The notes: generated by a model not told the origin, from the letters alone. A stretch of DNA of 64,000 bases from Lingula anatina (GCF_001039355.2 NW_019775180.1:726072-790071), one strand, 5' to 3'; shown: positions 29,705 to 42,573, counted from the first letter of the stretch. Made by a program: numbers and translations.

Positions 29705-30618
29705 CCAGAAATTTTCAATGGTCACAGATCAGTTAGCTTTTGATGACACCCTTAATTATCCCTTTAAGGGAAACGGAGCAACCCGTTAAGGCGTGTCCTT
29801 TGATCGATCTTTATCTTCTTTCCCATTTACCTGTATATCTTGGTTTTGTGAAGGTGACAGCACACTTCAATGATCTAGCGCAATGATCCGAGGAGTAATT
29901 AACTGAATTATCTAAACCCCAAAGACCTTTGATTAAATGATCAGAGGAGAAGGGCACGTGTGATCAGGTCTTATCTGATTCTCACCTCAAATTAACGGAC
30001 CAGTTACAGTAGGATTAGATCCCTTGAACATACATGTACTTCTTTTTTATGCTTAGCAAACGTCATTTATATTTTCTTTTTTGTGAAAGGTGCTTTACGG
30101 ATTAACTCGCAAAAATGAGTTTTCCTCGGGAAAAAAATTTTCCTACCCATATTTCATCGCTCGACTCGCCACTGCACTTTGATTCGAGGTGTTAGTTATT
30201 TTCAATTAAATGATATATTTTAGGTTTGAATTGGGAAAGTTAAAGAGCTTTTTAGGATATGAAGACACAGAAGGTTTAACTTGGGGAAATTTTCAAACGC
30301 GTACGGTATACCATTAATCAATCTAGTCTGTAAGCAAAGAATAACAAAATAATATAACTAAAGAAAGCAACAAGAGCATTTTCCTTTTTATAGAAAAAAA
30401 GAACACCGATAGATTATTTTAATATATATATATCAAAAGACCAAGACTCGGATAAAATCTTTCGTTACTTTTCCTATTCCAATTTGATAAAGAATTTGTC
30501 AATATTTCTGAAGAATCTCTTTTGAGAAAAGGTGTCCACTGACAAATTAATGCCGATAAAAAATCACTTCCTTCACTGGTGGAGATAATAAAGAATTAAT
30601 AGGAGTTTATCGTCCTTT

Positions 30619-30950
30619 GTGATATGTGTAGTAGGGCACGCGCTCATAATGACTGTATGGTAAACGTTGTAACACACCTCGCACCGTTCTTGACGTAACG
30701 GTACAGAAATAAACTAAAAGCGTCTCAAATGTTCTAAGGAACCGTCTTTGATTAAAATTTTGATTGTTTTGTCTAATACAGTGGATCATACCTGAGAAAC
30801 AACGTACGGCTGTCAATTTTTTGTACCTGAGGCACAGAGTCTCGGTGAACTGATCAGGTGGGTGGATTCGTGTGATCAGAGGTTATCTGATAACAATCAA
30901 GATAGCCGATCAGGCCCTTAAGCTGGAAGTAAGAGGTATTTCTCAAGTGA
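30619..30950. repeat. Upstream repeat module with GATA palindrome (copy 1)
   Basis: The block runs from a gcacgcgct motif through cctcgcaccgttcttgacg and a TGATCAGG box to ggttatctgataacaatc and gccgatcag. Related, diverged copies are at 31620, 36575 and 37300, and a partial one is at 36060-36200. The TTATCTGATAA core is a palindromic GATA-factor type site. It lies upstream (5' side) of zinc-finger copy B. Confidence 0.6.
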
Positions 30951-30963
30951 TTACCCAGCCAAG

Positions 30964-31615
30964 CAATCTCTTTCTTATATAAAATGCAGAATCCTACAAT
31001 ATAGTAAAGAATTTAAATTAATTTGTCATGCTTAAAACTTTGAAAACAACAAGAAGAGAGCGCGAAAGAGCACAAACCTATGGATGGGAAAAAGATTATT
31101 GACCGTTCGCCGTAAAATATTAGCTGACCAGGATTCAGTTCAAGTTGCATTTTCTCTCTCCTTGCCTCCGTGATGAATTTGTCAATTTTTCTCAATAATC
31201 ATTTTGGAAAAAATGTGTCTAATAGCAAATATCATTAAACAAACATGAACACATCATTCCTTCATTGGTGGAAATAATAATAATTACAGCAATTTCTTTC
31301 TTATATAAAATGCAGAATCCTACAATATAGTAAAGAATTTAAATTAATATGTCATGCTTAGAAATTTAAAAACAGCAACAACAAGAGAGGATAGGAAAAA
31401 GATTATTAACTGTTCTACGTAAAATATTAGCTGACCAGGATTCAGTTCAAGTTGCATTTTCTCTCTCCTTGCCTCCGTGATGAATTTGTCAATCTTTTTT
31501 AAGAATCATTTTGAAAAAAATGTGTCTAATAGCAAATATTATTGAACAAACATGAACACATCACACCTTCAGTGGTGGAAATAATAAAAATTAGGTAAGA
31601 GTTTATCGTCAATTG
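30964..31615. repeat. Tandem duplication, ~326-bp period, with a TATATAAAATG block
   Basis: Sequence from caatctctttcttatataa (30964) recurs from caatttctttcttatataa (31290), including the following tgcagaatcctacaatatag and a distal atttgtcaatttttctcaa. Each copy carries a TTATATAAAATG string that also recurs near 31993, and in weaker form near 36244 and 37858. No coding potential. Confidence 0.65.
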
Positions 31616-31619
31616 TGAC

Positions 31620-32000
31620 ACGTGCCGGGCACGCGCTAAGGCGGTACTCATAATGTCTGATATTTTAAGAGTTACGACTGACAAGTATCGAGTAACCTCG
31701 CACCGTTCTTGACGTAACGGAGCAGAGATAGTGCAAGTGTCTCACATTGCTGTTTTGAACCGTCTTTGATCAAACTTTTGGTTGTTTTATGAATTTCAGT
31801 GGATCATGCCCGAGGAATAACGTACGGCTGTCATTTTTTATACCTGCTGCACAGAGGCTCTATGAAATAATCAGGTAGTCGGATTACCTGTGATCAAAAG
31901 TATTCTGATAAAAATCTACATAGCCGATCAATCCCTTGTGCTGACAGTGAAGGCTATGTTTCAGGCTATTACTCAGACAGAAAATCCCATTCTTATATAA
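31620..32000. repeat. Upstream repeat module (copy 2)
   Basis: The same order as at 30619: gccgggcacgcgctaaggcg, cctcgcaccgttcttgacg, cagtggatcatgccc, a TGATCA box, tattctgataaaaatc and tagccgatcaatccc, ending with ttcttatataaaatgacag. The GATA palindrome is reduced to one half. Confidence 0.6.
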
Positions 32001-32169
32001 AATGACAGAAACTTGAAAACGTTGAAAATCCAATTTTCTTGAAGACAAATTTGTCCACGCATTCTCACTGATACTAAATTTGCATAATGCGTTTGTGAAG
32101 GTCGTTAATGACGCTAATATTAAAAACAATAATAATAATAATAAAAATAATATTACAGATACAGGCATT

Positions 32170-32890
32170 TCAGTGGAATTATTTGAATCAAGATAATCAC
32201 TAAAGATGGTGAGCAACACAATGACCTTTACGTTTGAGTTTTTAGGACTACAGACTTCTGTTCTCCGTTTAACTTCAACAAAACTCTTGTGAAGAAACAA
32301 AACTGCCAGGAAAACCGCTACATGTGCTGATGACGAAGACGTTCACATGTCGGACAATTTTTGCCATTTAATTTATGTTTAAAAGATTTATTTCTGTGAT
32401 AGTACCGAATATACACAAATTTAACACAACATACACTCTTGCCCAAAATGGTTGGTACACGGATATTTTGGTATGCATATCGCCCTGTTTCTTTCATTAT
32501 TATTGTTTATATTGTTAAATATGTGAAGCTGGAGGATTGGTAAAGTCAAGGAGAAACAACCAATGCAAATGTGAAAAAAGCGTTAATTTATTTAGGTTTT
32601 TTTTCTCATGCCCCCCAAAAGAGTACTTTTTTTACATAACAGTACCAAGTGAAAAATTAAACATAAATTTATACTGTGATTGACAATTAAAGTGAAATAA
32701 TCACCAAAGATTGAGTTTATAGGACTACAGGCTTCTGTTCTCCGTTTAACTTCAACAAAACTCTTGTGAAGAAAAAAAATATCCACCAGAACAACCGTTA
32801 CTTGTGCTGATGACGAAGACGTTGACACGTCTGCCGATTTTTGACATTTATGTTTAAAAGATTTATTTACACAAATATACACAAATATAC
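32170..32890. repeat. Two diverged copies of a ~190-bp segment
   Basis: About 32240-32395 and 32705-32870 share ctccgtttaacttcaacaaa, ctcttgtgaagaa, gctgatgacgaagacgtt and ttaaaagatttattt. A weaker third copy is near 37945-38060 (gctgatgacgaagac). Minus-strand open frames through it are short and begin without context, so I treat it as noncoding repeat. Confidence 0.5.
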
Positions 32891-33715
32891 ACAAATATAA
32901 CACATAATATATAAGTATGAATATATTAGTATAGGTCCATCCCTATAGGCTTACGAAGTCGCATGTTATTTTAATACTTCTTAAAAGAAACCTCGCTGTC
33001 TATCTGTGAAAGTCTGTGAAGAGCACTCGAGGTCACTCCTCAACCACCTCCTGATCAGGAAAGATACAATACCTCATTTTGCTTAGTTCTCTTATCTGGT
33101 CGATTAAGTTTAGTGAAATGATGTTTAGTGAATTTCTTTTTGGTATCTGAGGCATTGGTAAATACTGACCAGTATTTGAATTTTATCTGAACGGTATCAA
33201 ATAATTAGAAAAAATAAAGTTACATATATTTCATTTATTAGGGTTGCGATACAAAGTGTACATTTTCTATAATTGGCAATATATAACGCTTTTACCACTG
33301 GATGATATTATTCCAGAGTCATGTAGAAGAATAAATCTGACAAGCATAATAACTTAACACGCTGAAAACGTTATTGTTTGTGTTTTGATATCTTTTAAAT
33401 ATACATGTATACAATATTGACAACTTATTGGCAACCTATCACTTCAACCGTCACAAAATATCACAGTCACATGAAAACTTAGTATAAACATTGATATAGT
33501 ACACCCCAATTTTTAAATTATCAAGCAACTTTGGCGACTCCAGCAACAACATGAATTGGGAAATATACATGTACAATCACTTCATCTTACATGGATAATC
33601 CTCGATATAATAGGAAACGTAATAAAAAGGAAAAGTTTGCATATTTGGTCAATATGTGACCTTTTTTTCACAGCTTTTTTTGTACATTGCTAATCAGTTA
33701 AAATTACAGTTTGCA

Positions 33716-34943
33716 TTATGAGTGGTGGCTCCTTTTGTGTCGTAACATATTCCCAGACTGACTGAATGATTTTCCACACACATCACACGAGTAAGGTTTC
33801 TCTCCGGTGTGGATACGTTGATGTTTGTTACAGGTAGAGGCGTCAGCAAAGCGGCGGTGGCACGTGGGACACTGGTAAGGACGCTCTCCAGTGTGAAGGC
33901 GAATGTGGGTCTTCAGAGAGCACATCTGCGTAAAGCACTTGCTGCAGTGTGGACACTTAAACGGGCGATCGGTGGAAGCAGGGTGGCTACGAATGTGGTT
34001 GTTGAGATTGTTTTTACCACTGAAATGCTTTTCACTAAGGTGACAGAAGTGTCGTTTTGCGGGTGGACAGTCTGTTGATGATGTGAAATCAGTATTGTCA
34101 CGTTGACGTTTACGATTAGAAGGAGTACGGGCCACAGAGCCTTCCACTTGTGAAATGAAGTCAACTTGACGGCTGAGGACGCCATCATCGGTGTCTTCGT
34201 GGTCCAGAATGTCACAATCACTGTCAGGAGAGTTATAGCCAGATTCCAATTCCTCCCTCAGCATTTCAACAATCAGAGACAAGTCAGTAGTTTCTCTGGC
34301 TGGAGGTAACCTGTAGATGTCAAACTCATTTGGACATTTTCGTTTGACGTTCAAAGCGTTAGCGGCGGTCTTGTTTGAACGGATTGGGTCTTGTCTACTG
34401 TCTTCATTATCCGCGTAAAAGTCAGTGTGAGGTTGGCCTGTCTCTAGGGTTGTGAAATTGGTCGTCTGGTCAGTGGAATGTTGGTCAAGTTCTCGAATGC
34501 GGCCGATGACATGCTTCAGGTCGCACGTTGACTGGTTGTAAGACACTTGCTGTGCAGGAACAGGAGTCAGGAGGAAGCCACTGCTGCACGATTTACCAGG
34601 TAACCTACAATAAAAGATACAAAAATATCAAATGCGCTATTCATGAAAATAATGCATTTAAGTTATTGAAAATTTGAAATTGAAAGTAATTCGAAAGATG
34701 ACGTGGTGATATTTCTGACGGGACATATCGCATAAATTAAACACACAAGACATTTAGAAGATTCACCAAGAATATGATCGAATTAATTTTCAAAATAAGT
34801 GGAGCCAGTTAATGTTTATGCAGTGTTCCTTACCTTTCCGAGGTATGTTGGTCGTTATCATACTGAGACTGAAGGAGATGTGGTGGCCAGGCTGCAGTGA
34901 AATGACTGGTGAAGTGATGGGAGGGGTTCATCCACATACTCAT
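33716..34943 (-). CDS. C2H2 zinc-finger protein, cluster copy C, 332 aa
   Basis: Coding exons 34834-34943 (ATG at 34943) and 33716-34604, 999 nt in total. The organisation matches copy A: acidic N-terminal half, basic RKRQR, then four C2H2 units with TGE(R/K)PY linkers and a C-terminal KRSHHS. As in copy A the first unit is CHLSEKHF with Ser in place of the second Cys, so it should not bind zinc normally. It differs from A by a two-codon deletion around the TD/PTE stretch before the fingers and by scattered substitutions. A conserved minus-strand AATAAA lies at 33234-33239, about 480 bp after the stop, shared with copy D. Probably a nuclear DNA-binding factor; target unknown. Confidence 0.88.
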
Positions 34944-35340
34944 AGTTATCTGAAATGGTAATATGATTTTAAAAAAAAATGCAAAAATACACAATGTATC
35001 ACAATTTTTTTCTTCAACTGCTGAATAAAAAAATCGTTGACAAAAGTGATTCGATATCGATTTTATCTATAATATCAATTTTTTTCAAATTGCAATTGAG
35101 TTTAATTTAGTGTGTCATTACCTGCAGTTTAAAGAATTTGCTTCAGTGTATCACTTTCAACATGATGAATACCATAGCAACATATATTTTTTTACTATAG
35201 ATTAAAAAACGCACATACCTCTTGTTCAGGTTTTCTTCCGACACAGTAGATGTAGTATAATGGTTCTGGGTGCGTCTCTTGTTACGTCTGCGTTATAGCT
35301 CTAGCAAAGAAGATTCTGAAAGTTCTTGAAACTTTCACAG

Positions 35341-35392
35341 CCTTTAAAGAAATCCGTCATGCTCCCAACTTTGCGCTCTGTCCTGCAATTGG
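35341..35392 (-). promoter_or_regulatory. Core promoter of zinc-finger copy C
   Basis: Minus-strand CCAAT (attgg 35388-35392) and TTTAAAGG (35341-35348) with the 40-bp spacing of the cluster. Confidence 0.6.
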
Positions 35393-36574
35393 CCAGAAAT
35401 TTTCAATGGTCACAGATCAGCTAACTTTTGATGACACCCTTAATTATCCCTTTAGGGGAAGCGGAGCAACCCGTTAAGGCGTGTCCTTTGATCGATCTTT
35501 ATCTTCTTTCCCATTTACCTGTATATCTTGGTTTTGTGAAGGTGACAGCACACTTCAATGATCTAGCGCAATGATCCGAGGAGTAATTAACTGAATTATC
35601 TAAACCCGAAAGACCTTTGATTAAATGATCAGAGGAGAAGGACACGTGTAATCAGGTCTTATCTGATTCTCACCTCAAATTAACGGACCACTTACAGTAG
35701 GATTAGATCCCTTGCAAATGCTTCTTAACAATCAACCATTCCAACACAAAATTTTTCTATCTTAGCAAACGTCGTTTGTATTTTTATTTTATTTATTTTA
35801 TTTTTTTGTGAAAGGTGCTTTACGGGGGTTTACGCGCAAAAATGAGTTTTCCTCGGGAAAAAATATCCTATTTATATTTTATCGCTCGTCTCGTCCCTGC
35901 ATTCGAGGTTTTAGTTATTTTCAATTTAATGATATATTTTAATAACCAAGTAGATTACCATATCTTACTGTACATGTTACAAATTTGGAACCATTGACAT
36001 CAGTTACTTATGTTTGTGTTTTAATGGTTTTAATCTTTGATCAAAATATTGATTGTTTTGTCTAAAGCAGTGGATCATACCTGAGAAATAACTAACGGCT
36101 GTCATTTTGTTTCTCGGTGAGGTGATAAGATGGGCGTTATACTTGTGGTCAGAGTTTATCTGATAACAATCAATATTAATTAGTCCCTTGCGCTGGAAGC
36201 AAGAGGTTTTCTCAAGCCATAGCCTAGCTAAGTAATCTCTTTCTTATATGAAAATCGTACAAAATAGTAGAGAATTAAATTTAATATGTCATGCTTAAAA
36301 ATTTGAAAACAACAGCAACAATAGAGCGCAACAAGAGCACAAACCTTTTGATAGGAAAAAAAAGATTATTGACCGTTCTACGTAAAATATGAGCTGACCA
36401 GGATTCAGTTCTAGTTGCATATTTACCTCTCTTTGTCTATGCTGATGAATTTGTCAACTTTTTTCGAGAATCATTTTGAAAAAAAAATGTGTCTAATAGC
36501 AAATATCATTGAACAAACATGAACACATCACACCTTCGATGGTGGTAATAATGAAAGAGAGTTTATCTTCAATT

Positions 36575-36970
36575 GCGACACGTGCCGGGCACGCGCTAAG
36601 GTGGTACTCATAATGTCTGATATAGTAAGAGGTACGACTGACATTGACAAGCATCGAGTTACCTCGCACTGTTCTTGACGTAACGGAACAGAAATAGTGA
36701 AAGTGTCTCAAGGCGAACTTAATGAACCGTCTTTGATCAAACTTTTGGCTGTTTATCTAATGCAGTAGATCATGCCAGAGGAAGAAATTACTGTTGTTCA
36801 TTTTTTATATTCGAGACACACAGCCTCAGTGAAATGATCAGGTGGACGGTTTACCTGTGATCACAAAAATCTGATAACAATCCAGACAGCCGATCAGTCC
36901 TTTATGCTGGAAGTGAGAGGTGTTTCACAATCGAGAACCCAGCGAAGTATTCTCACTCTGATATGAAATG
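36575..36970. repeat. Upstream repeat module (copy 3)
   Basis: gccgggcacgcgctaaggtg, acctcgcactgttcttgacg, tgatcaggtggacggtttacc, aatctgataacaatcc and gccgatcagtcc appear in the same order as in the other modules. A shortened related block at about 36040-36200 carries gtttatctgataacaatc. Confidence 0.6.
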
Positions 36971-37299
36971 AAAGAATCGTGCTATACAGAAGAGAATTTT
37001 AATTCATAGGAAATGTTTAGGGATTTGAAAACAAAAACAAAAAGAATGTTACAAAAGCGCAACACTGCTGATGGGAAAAAGATTATTGACAGTTCTATAT
37101 AAAACATTAGCTGACCAGGATTCGGTTAAAATTGCAAATTCCCTTTCCCTCCTGAATGCCTATGCTGACGAATTTGTCAACTTTTGTCGATAACCCTTTT
37201 AGAGAAAATTTGTCCTATAGCAATCATCATTAAACAAGCATGAAAACATCACCCCCTTCATTTGTGGAGATAATAAAAATGAATAAAGTTAGTTGTCAA

Positions 37300-37870
37300 T
37301 CGTGACACATGCCGGGCACGCGCTACGGCGGTACACGTGTGGTATGTGCCTGTATTTCACACCGACTACGAATTCCACAAATCGCCAAGGTTTTATGAAT
37401 TCCAGGGTTCTTAGTTTAATTGTGACAAATTCTTTACGCCCTTACTTGATTGTGATTCATTCTCAGTCAGTTCTTGCAATTCTTGAGAGATAGTGAAATC
37501 GGCACAAAATTTTCGAACCAGTCTTCTATTTATCAGGAACTGATGTTCATACTCCAGGTCTAGGGCCATAACGGAAAAGAAATAGTGAGAAGCAGCGTAA
37601 AATGCTGTAAGGAACCGTTTTTGATAAAACTTTAGGTTGTTTTATGCAATCCAGTAGATCACACCTGAGGGAAAAATTGCAGTTAACTTTTTTCTTTTCT
37701 GTACCTGAGGCAGAGAGCCCCAGTGTACTGATCAGGTAGACGGTTTACCTGTAATCAGAGGTTATCAGATAACAACCCAGATAGCCGAACAGTCCCGTAT
37801 GCTGGAAGTAAAGGTTATTAATTTCACAAGCTATAACTCAGCCAAGGTATTCTATTCTTATATTAAATGA
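37300..37870. repeat. Upstream repeat module (copy 4)
   Basis: It begins catgccgggcacgcgctacg, has an extra 250 bp or so of unrelated sequence, then tgatcaggtagacggtttacc, ggttatcagataacaaccc and agccgaacagtccc. It lies 3' of zinc-finger copy D and 5' of copy C. Confidence 0.55.
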
Positions 37871-38776
37871 CAGAAACTTCAAAACTCTGAAAATTTAATT
37901 TTATTAAGGACGAATTAGTCCACTCATTCTAAATGATACTAAATTTCAGTTCTCTGTTTAGCTCTGCCGAAGACTAAAACATTACACCAGGGCTAACATG
38001 ATAGCTGCTGATGACGAAGACAAATTGGCCAATTTCTGTGATTTCCTTAATGTTATAAAAATGGGGTTTACGCAGCGTTTTGGCCTTTTAAGTATCATAA
38101 CGGTACACGATAATTCTGGTTAATATTAATTGTTTTTGACAGTAGTAGTTGTTTCGGTCGTTAAATTTTGCCGTGTAAATGATACCTGGTTTAATGAAGT
38201 GTGTAGGTTTAGTCAAATTCTTATCGGGGCTCGGGTAAATACGATTTGAATTTTATCTGAATGGTATTATATCAAATAATTAAAAAAATAAGTCATAAAT
38301 ATTACATTTATTAGGATTACAAAATAAATGTAAACTTTCTATATTTGGCAGTACATAACGATTTTACCAATGGATGATATTATTCCATAATCATATACTG
38401 ATTATCTAACAAGCATAATAACTAAACAAGCTTAAGTCGTTATTGTTTATGTCTAGAGCGTTTGGAAATAAACAAGATATACATACAATATTGACAACTT
38501 ATTGGCAATCTATCACTTAAATCGTTACCAGATATCAGAGTCACATGAGAACATACTATAAACAGTAATACAATACACCCATATTTACACATAACGAACC
38601 AAGTTATTTGGCGAATCCAGCAAGAATATGAATTGGGGAAATATGCAATCTCTTTATATTATATGAACAATAAAAGGATATGCATATATGGAATGGTTTT
38701 TCGTATTTGGTCAGTTTGTGAGCGCTTTTCCCGGAAAATACGCACATTGTTAATGCAGTAGATGTTATAGTTTGCA

Positions 38777-40216
38777 TTATGAGTGGTGGCTCCTTTTGTG
38801 TCGCAGCATATTTCCAGACTGGCTAAATGATTTGCCACACACATCACACGAGTAAGGTTTCTCTCCGGTGTGGATACGCTGATGTTTGCTGCAAGTAGAG
38901 ACGTCAGCAAAGCGGCGATGGCATGTGGGACACTGGTAAGGACGCTCTCCAGTGTGAAGGCGAACGTGGGTCTTAAGGGAGCACATCTGCGTAAAGCATT
39001 TGCTGCAGTATTGACACTTAAACGGGCGGTCAGTGGAACCAGAGTGACTGCGAATGTGGTTGTTGAGATTGTTTTTACTACTGAAATGCTTGTCACAAAG
39101 GTGACAGAAGTGTCGCTTTGCGGGTGGAGAGTAAGATGTTGATGTGACATCAGTATTGTCACGTTGACGTTTACGATTAGAAGGAGTACGGGCCACAGAG
39201 CCTTCCACTAGTGAAATGAAGTCAACTTGACGGCTGAGGACGCCATCAGCGGTGTCCTCGTGCTCTAGAATGTCACATTCGCTGTCAGGAGAGTTATAGC
39301 CAGATTCCAATTCCTCCCTCAGCATTTCAGCAATCAGAGCCAAGTCTGTAGTTTCTCTGGCTGGAGGTAACCTGTAGATATCAAACTCATCTGGACTGGT
39401 CTGTTTGACGTCCAGATCATAAGTGGCGGTGTTGTTTGAATGGCTTGCGTCCTTTCCACTGTCTTCATTATCCGCGTAGAAGTCAATGTGAGGTTGGCCT
39501 GTTTCTAGGGTTGTGAAATTGGTTGTCTGGTCAGCAGAATGTTGGTCAAGTTCTCGGATGCGGCCGATAGCCTGGTTGAGGTCGTTTGTTGACTGGTTGT
39601 AAGACACTTGCTGTACAGGAACAGGAGTCAATAGGAAGCCACTGCCCCATGGTTCACCAGAGAACCTAAGATATACACATAAACATATGTTAAAATTTTT
39701 ATTTTGATGAATTTCAATTAGATGTGCACATATTATTTATCGTCTTCAAAGACGCGAACCTTCAATAATAACAATGATATAACAAATCGTTTATCTGTTC
39801 ATAGTGAATGTTAACTGTAGTGGCTTCTTTGTCACTTTTCTCTGATTATATTTTCAACTAAAACCACATTCGTATTTTCATTTCTAAAATGACGTTAAGC
39901 ACGTTTCTATATTAAAGAAAGGTGCATAACGAAATGATTCACTCTCAGAATTAGAAGGCCAAGTTCCAATGCAAATTTAACGAGGAAAAATAATGTCTGG
40001 CAGCTTAAAACACGTAGTTCCAATGCAAATTTTACACGGAAAAATAGTGTCTGGCAACTTATCAGCGTGAGTGGGGTCAGTTAATGTTTATGAAAAGGTT
40101 TCTTACCTTTCAGAGCTATGTTGGTCGTTATCATACTGAAGCTGAAGGAGATGTGGTGGCCAGGCTGCAGTGAAATGACTTGGGAAGTGGTGGGAGGGGT
40201 TCATCCACATACTCAT
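38777..40216 (-). CDS. C2H2 zinc-finger protein, cluster copy D, 332 aa, all four fingers intact
   Basis: Coding exons 40107-40216 (ATG at 40216) and 38777-39665, 999 nt in total, joined AG|G as in the other copies. The untranslated exon donor is at 40417/40416. Four complete C2H2 fingers are present, the first as CHLCDKHF, so D keeps the zinc ligand lost in A and C and probably resembles the ancestral state. The N-terminal half keeps the conserved FDIYRLPPARETTDL and ELESGYNSPDSECDIL blocks but is otherwise the most diverged copy. The 3' flank (38240-38776, with AATAAA as tttatt at 38307-38312) is homologous to that of copy C. Expected role: sequence-specific nuclear DNA binding; the target is unknown. 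Confidence 0.9.
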
Positions 40217-40416
40217 GGTTATCTGAAAAGAGGAGGTATCATTTCGTTTACTCCGTTGATATTTGTTTCAATTTATCTCTCTCATTTATATATCAGAACT
40301 CTCAGTTCTTCACCAAATATTCCTGACCGGAAGGTTTTCTGTAAGTGTCCTCTGTTTTTTTTAGTTTTAATGCCATATTAATCTACCAGTTAACCCTAAT
40401 TAGAAGGCAGTCTTAC

Positions 40417-40592
40417 CTCTCGTTCGGGCTTTATTCCAACACACAGGAGACAGTATATTATTCCTCGGTGCTTCTTTATAATGCTTCTTCTGCGATCTTG
40501 CTCTGGCAAAGATGACTGACACTTGTTTAAAATTTTCCAGCTTTTAAAGGGATTCATCGTTCTTCCAACTTTGCGCAGTTTGTTTTGATTGG
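40417..40592 (-). promoter_or_regulatory. Core promoter and untranslated exon 1 of zinc-finger copy D
   Basis: CCAAT (attgg 40588-40592) lies 40 bp before TTTAAAAG (40541-40548), and the leader ends at the donor at 40417/40416. The caactttgcgc block between the boxes is conserved with copies A-C despite wide divergence elsewhere. Confidence 0.65.
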
Positions 40593-42022
40593 TCAGAAGT
40601 TATGGGCACGGATCGGCTAGGTGTTAACTGCTTTTAACCCGTTAATGATACCTTTAAGGGAAAGCGAAAGGGATGTCCCGTTTAAGGCGTGTCCCGTGAT
40701 CAGTCTTAATCCCGCCGCCATTCACCTGCAGATCATGGCTTCAGAAGCGACATTTGCGACCCACCTGAACTATCTGGAGATGCACGATTTTATCTGAGAT
40801 ATGGGTTCTTTCAAGACTGTTAACTGATCAAAGGGGTATCTGTCATCTTATCATATTGAGCTAATTAATCGTGGAAAACGCTTTAATCTTTTAATTCGGA
40901 AGAATTTCAACAAAACCATGCCTTGTGTTTTTCCCCAAATAAATGTGACACATACAGTTCATGGATTTTTGTCGTCCATTTTAAAAATTAAAACTAAATT
41001 TGAACGAAAGAAAAGACAGTTGAAACAAGGGGAAGCCCATGAATGTCATAAAGTCTTAAAGTGACTGGACTGTACAACAGCCAAATTTACCAAAAAGTAC
41101 GATCATACAAACCGAAGTTTGATGAGCCGATGTTTATTATTGTTATTTTGAAAGTTTTCAAGTGTTCGTATTGACTGTTCAATCTTGAAACGGTAAATTT
41201 TCTGAAGTATTGTTATTTTTCCATCCTTCTGAATTTTTATTATTGTCTTAAGAGCCACGTGCTATTGACGTGCCGAGATGTTACAGGCGATGTAAAAAAT
41301 GCATGTAATATTTTTCCCTTTGTGAACAATCGAACATCTTACAATCATTGCAGAAATCCCCGTGATTTAAGATTGGTGGGGTTGGGGTGTAATCACGACC
41401 TGCGAGTATTTCAAGATGAAACTGGTTTATTTTCATCCAGTACACCATGGCTTCTAAAAGAACAGTATGAATACGCCTGGATAGTTTGACGCAACGAATA
41501 ATTATCTTCTTCCTAATGTTTTCAGGCAATTAATTGAACTGAAGAGCTTCATCCTGTACTCAGCTGTTGTTTGATAGTTATCTCACTGTTCAACAGTTTG
41601 ACAGTCCGAATGGTCCGTCTCATGCTAACCTTCTTTAGTTTTTTCAATATATTTACCGTTGTGCTACATTTACGTGTTTTTTAATGCTAGGCAAACAGAT
41701 GTAAATAGCGATGCTATATATAGTTTTGATTGCATAGTTTTAACTTGACACCACAAAAATAACGCGCATATTAAAAGTCTTAGACTTAAGTCTTGCGGTG
41801 TATTTGCCTTTAATAGATCTTTTCATCAATAGATTGCCATTTTTTGTTTGAAATATTTCCATATGTTTAATAAATATCATATACAATTTCCATGCAGGAC
41901 TGTCTTAATGGTTGAAACAACAATAGTGATAAGTTGTAGCATAAATGATTATAAATATAACTTTTTACCTATTGTTCCAAAATCATTATCATGAAAATAA
42001 TTATATTTCATCATCATCATCA

Positions 42023-42056
<34 letters not shown>

Positions 42057-42573
42057 GTTGGTGTTGTTGTTGTTGTTGCTGCTGCTGCTGTTTTTTGGTA
42101 AATGACTGTAACATTTCTTTTTACTGAGTGATTAAAAAATCCAAATAACCAGAAAACACAGACATGGTTCACATTTACAGCTTTTTATGCTTAAAATATA
42201 CAAATCAGGTCCTTAATAAATGCGGTTTACATGAATTTGTGTAGTAACAGTTTATACACAGTCAAAATTCCCTCTTTTTGAAGACTAGGTAAGTCATGTG
42301 ACTTTAAAGGGCCTTATGTGGTCATGTGATTTGTTGATCCGCCATCTTGGAACTCGGTGGTGTCAAAGTGCCTGTCAGGAAAACAAGACTGACTTCAGGA
42401 GTTCTCTGACAGGCACTGTGGACCACTGGACCAACGGTTCATGATCTGAACCGCGATTAATTCGACAGGAAAGAGAAGGCAATTTTGCCATCATCATCAA
42501 AGGGAAGATATTTCGTTGTAGTGTTGACGTGTACAAACCACTCATTTGCATATGTAAACAAAGTCGATACATT
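40593..42573. other. Intergenic between zinc-finger copy D and RNF103
   Basis: The left part continues the zinc-finger upstream region (tttaaggcgtgtcccgtgat near 40680). The middle shows nothing recognisable. A compound microsatellite lies at 42008-42090. Close to RNF103 there is ccgccatcttgg (42339-42350), a YY1-type core promoter motif about 225 bp before the start codon. Confidence 0.5.
42008..42090. repeat. Compound trinucleotide microsatellite (ATC/ATT/GTT/GCT)
   Basis: Successive runs of tca, tta, ttg and gct trinucleotides, intergenic upstream of RNF103. Confidence 0.95.

Noticed and set aside
31884-32300. 138-codon minus-strand frame sharing VEVKRRTE with the frame at 32592-32903
   Set aside because: The shared part is a duplicated noncoding repeat. 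The frames diverge immediately outside it and have no start or domain support.
42529-42573. Upstream in-frame ATG for RNF103
   Set aside because: The start at 42574 (MYLKL) lines up with the family N-terminus; the upstream extension is polar and would precede the first membrane segment.
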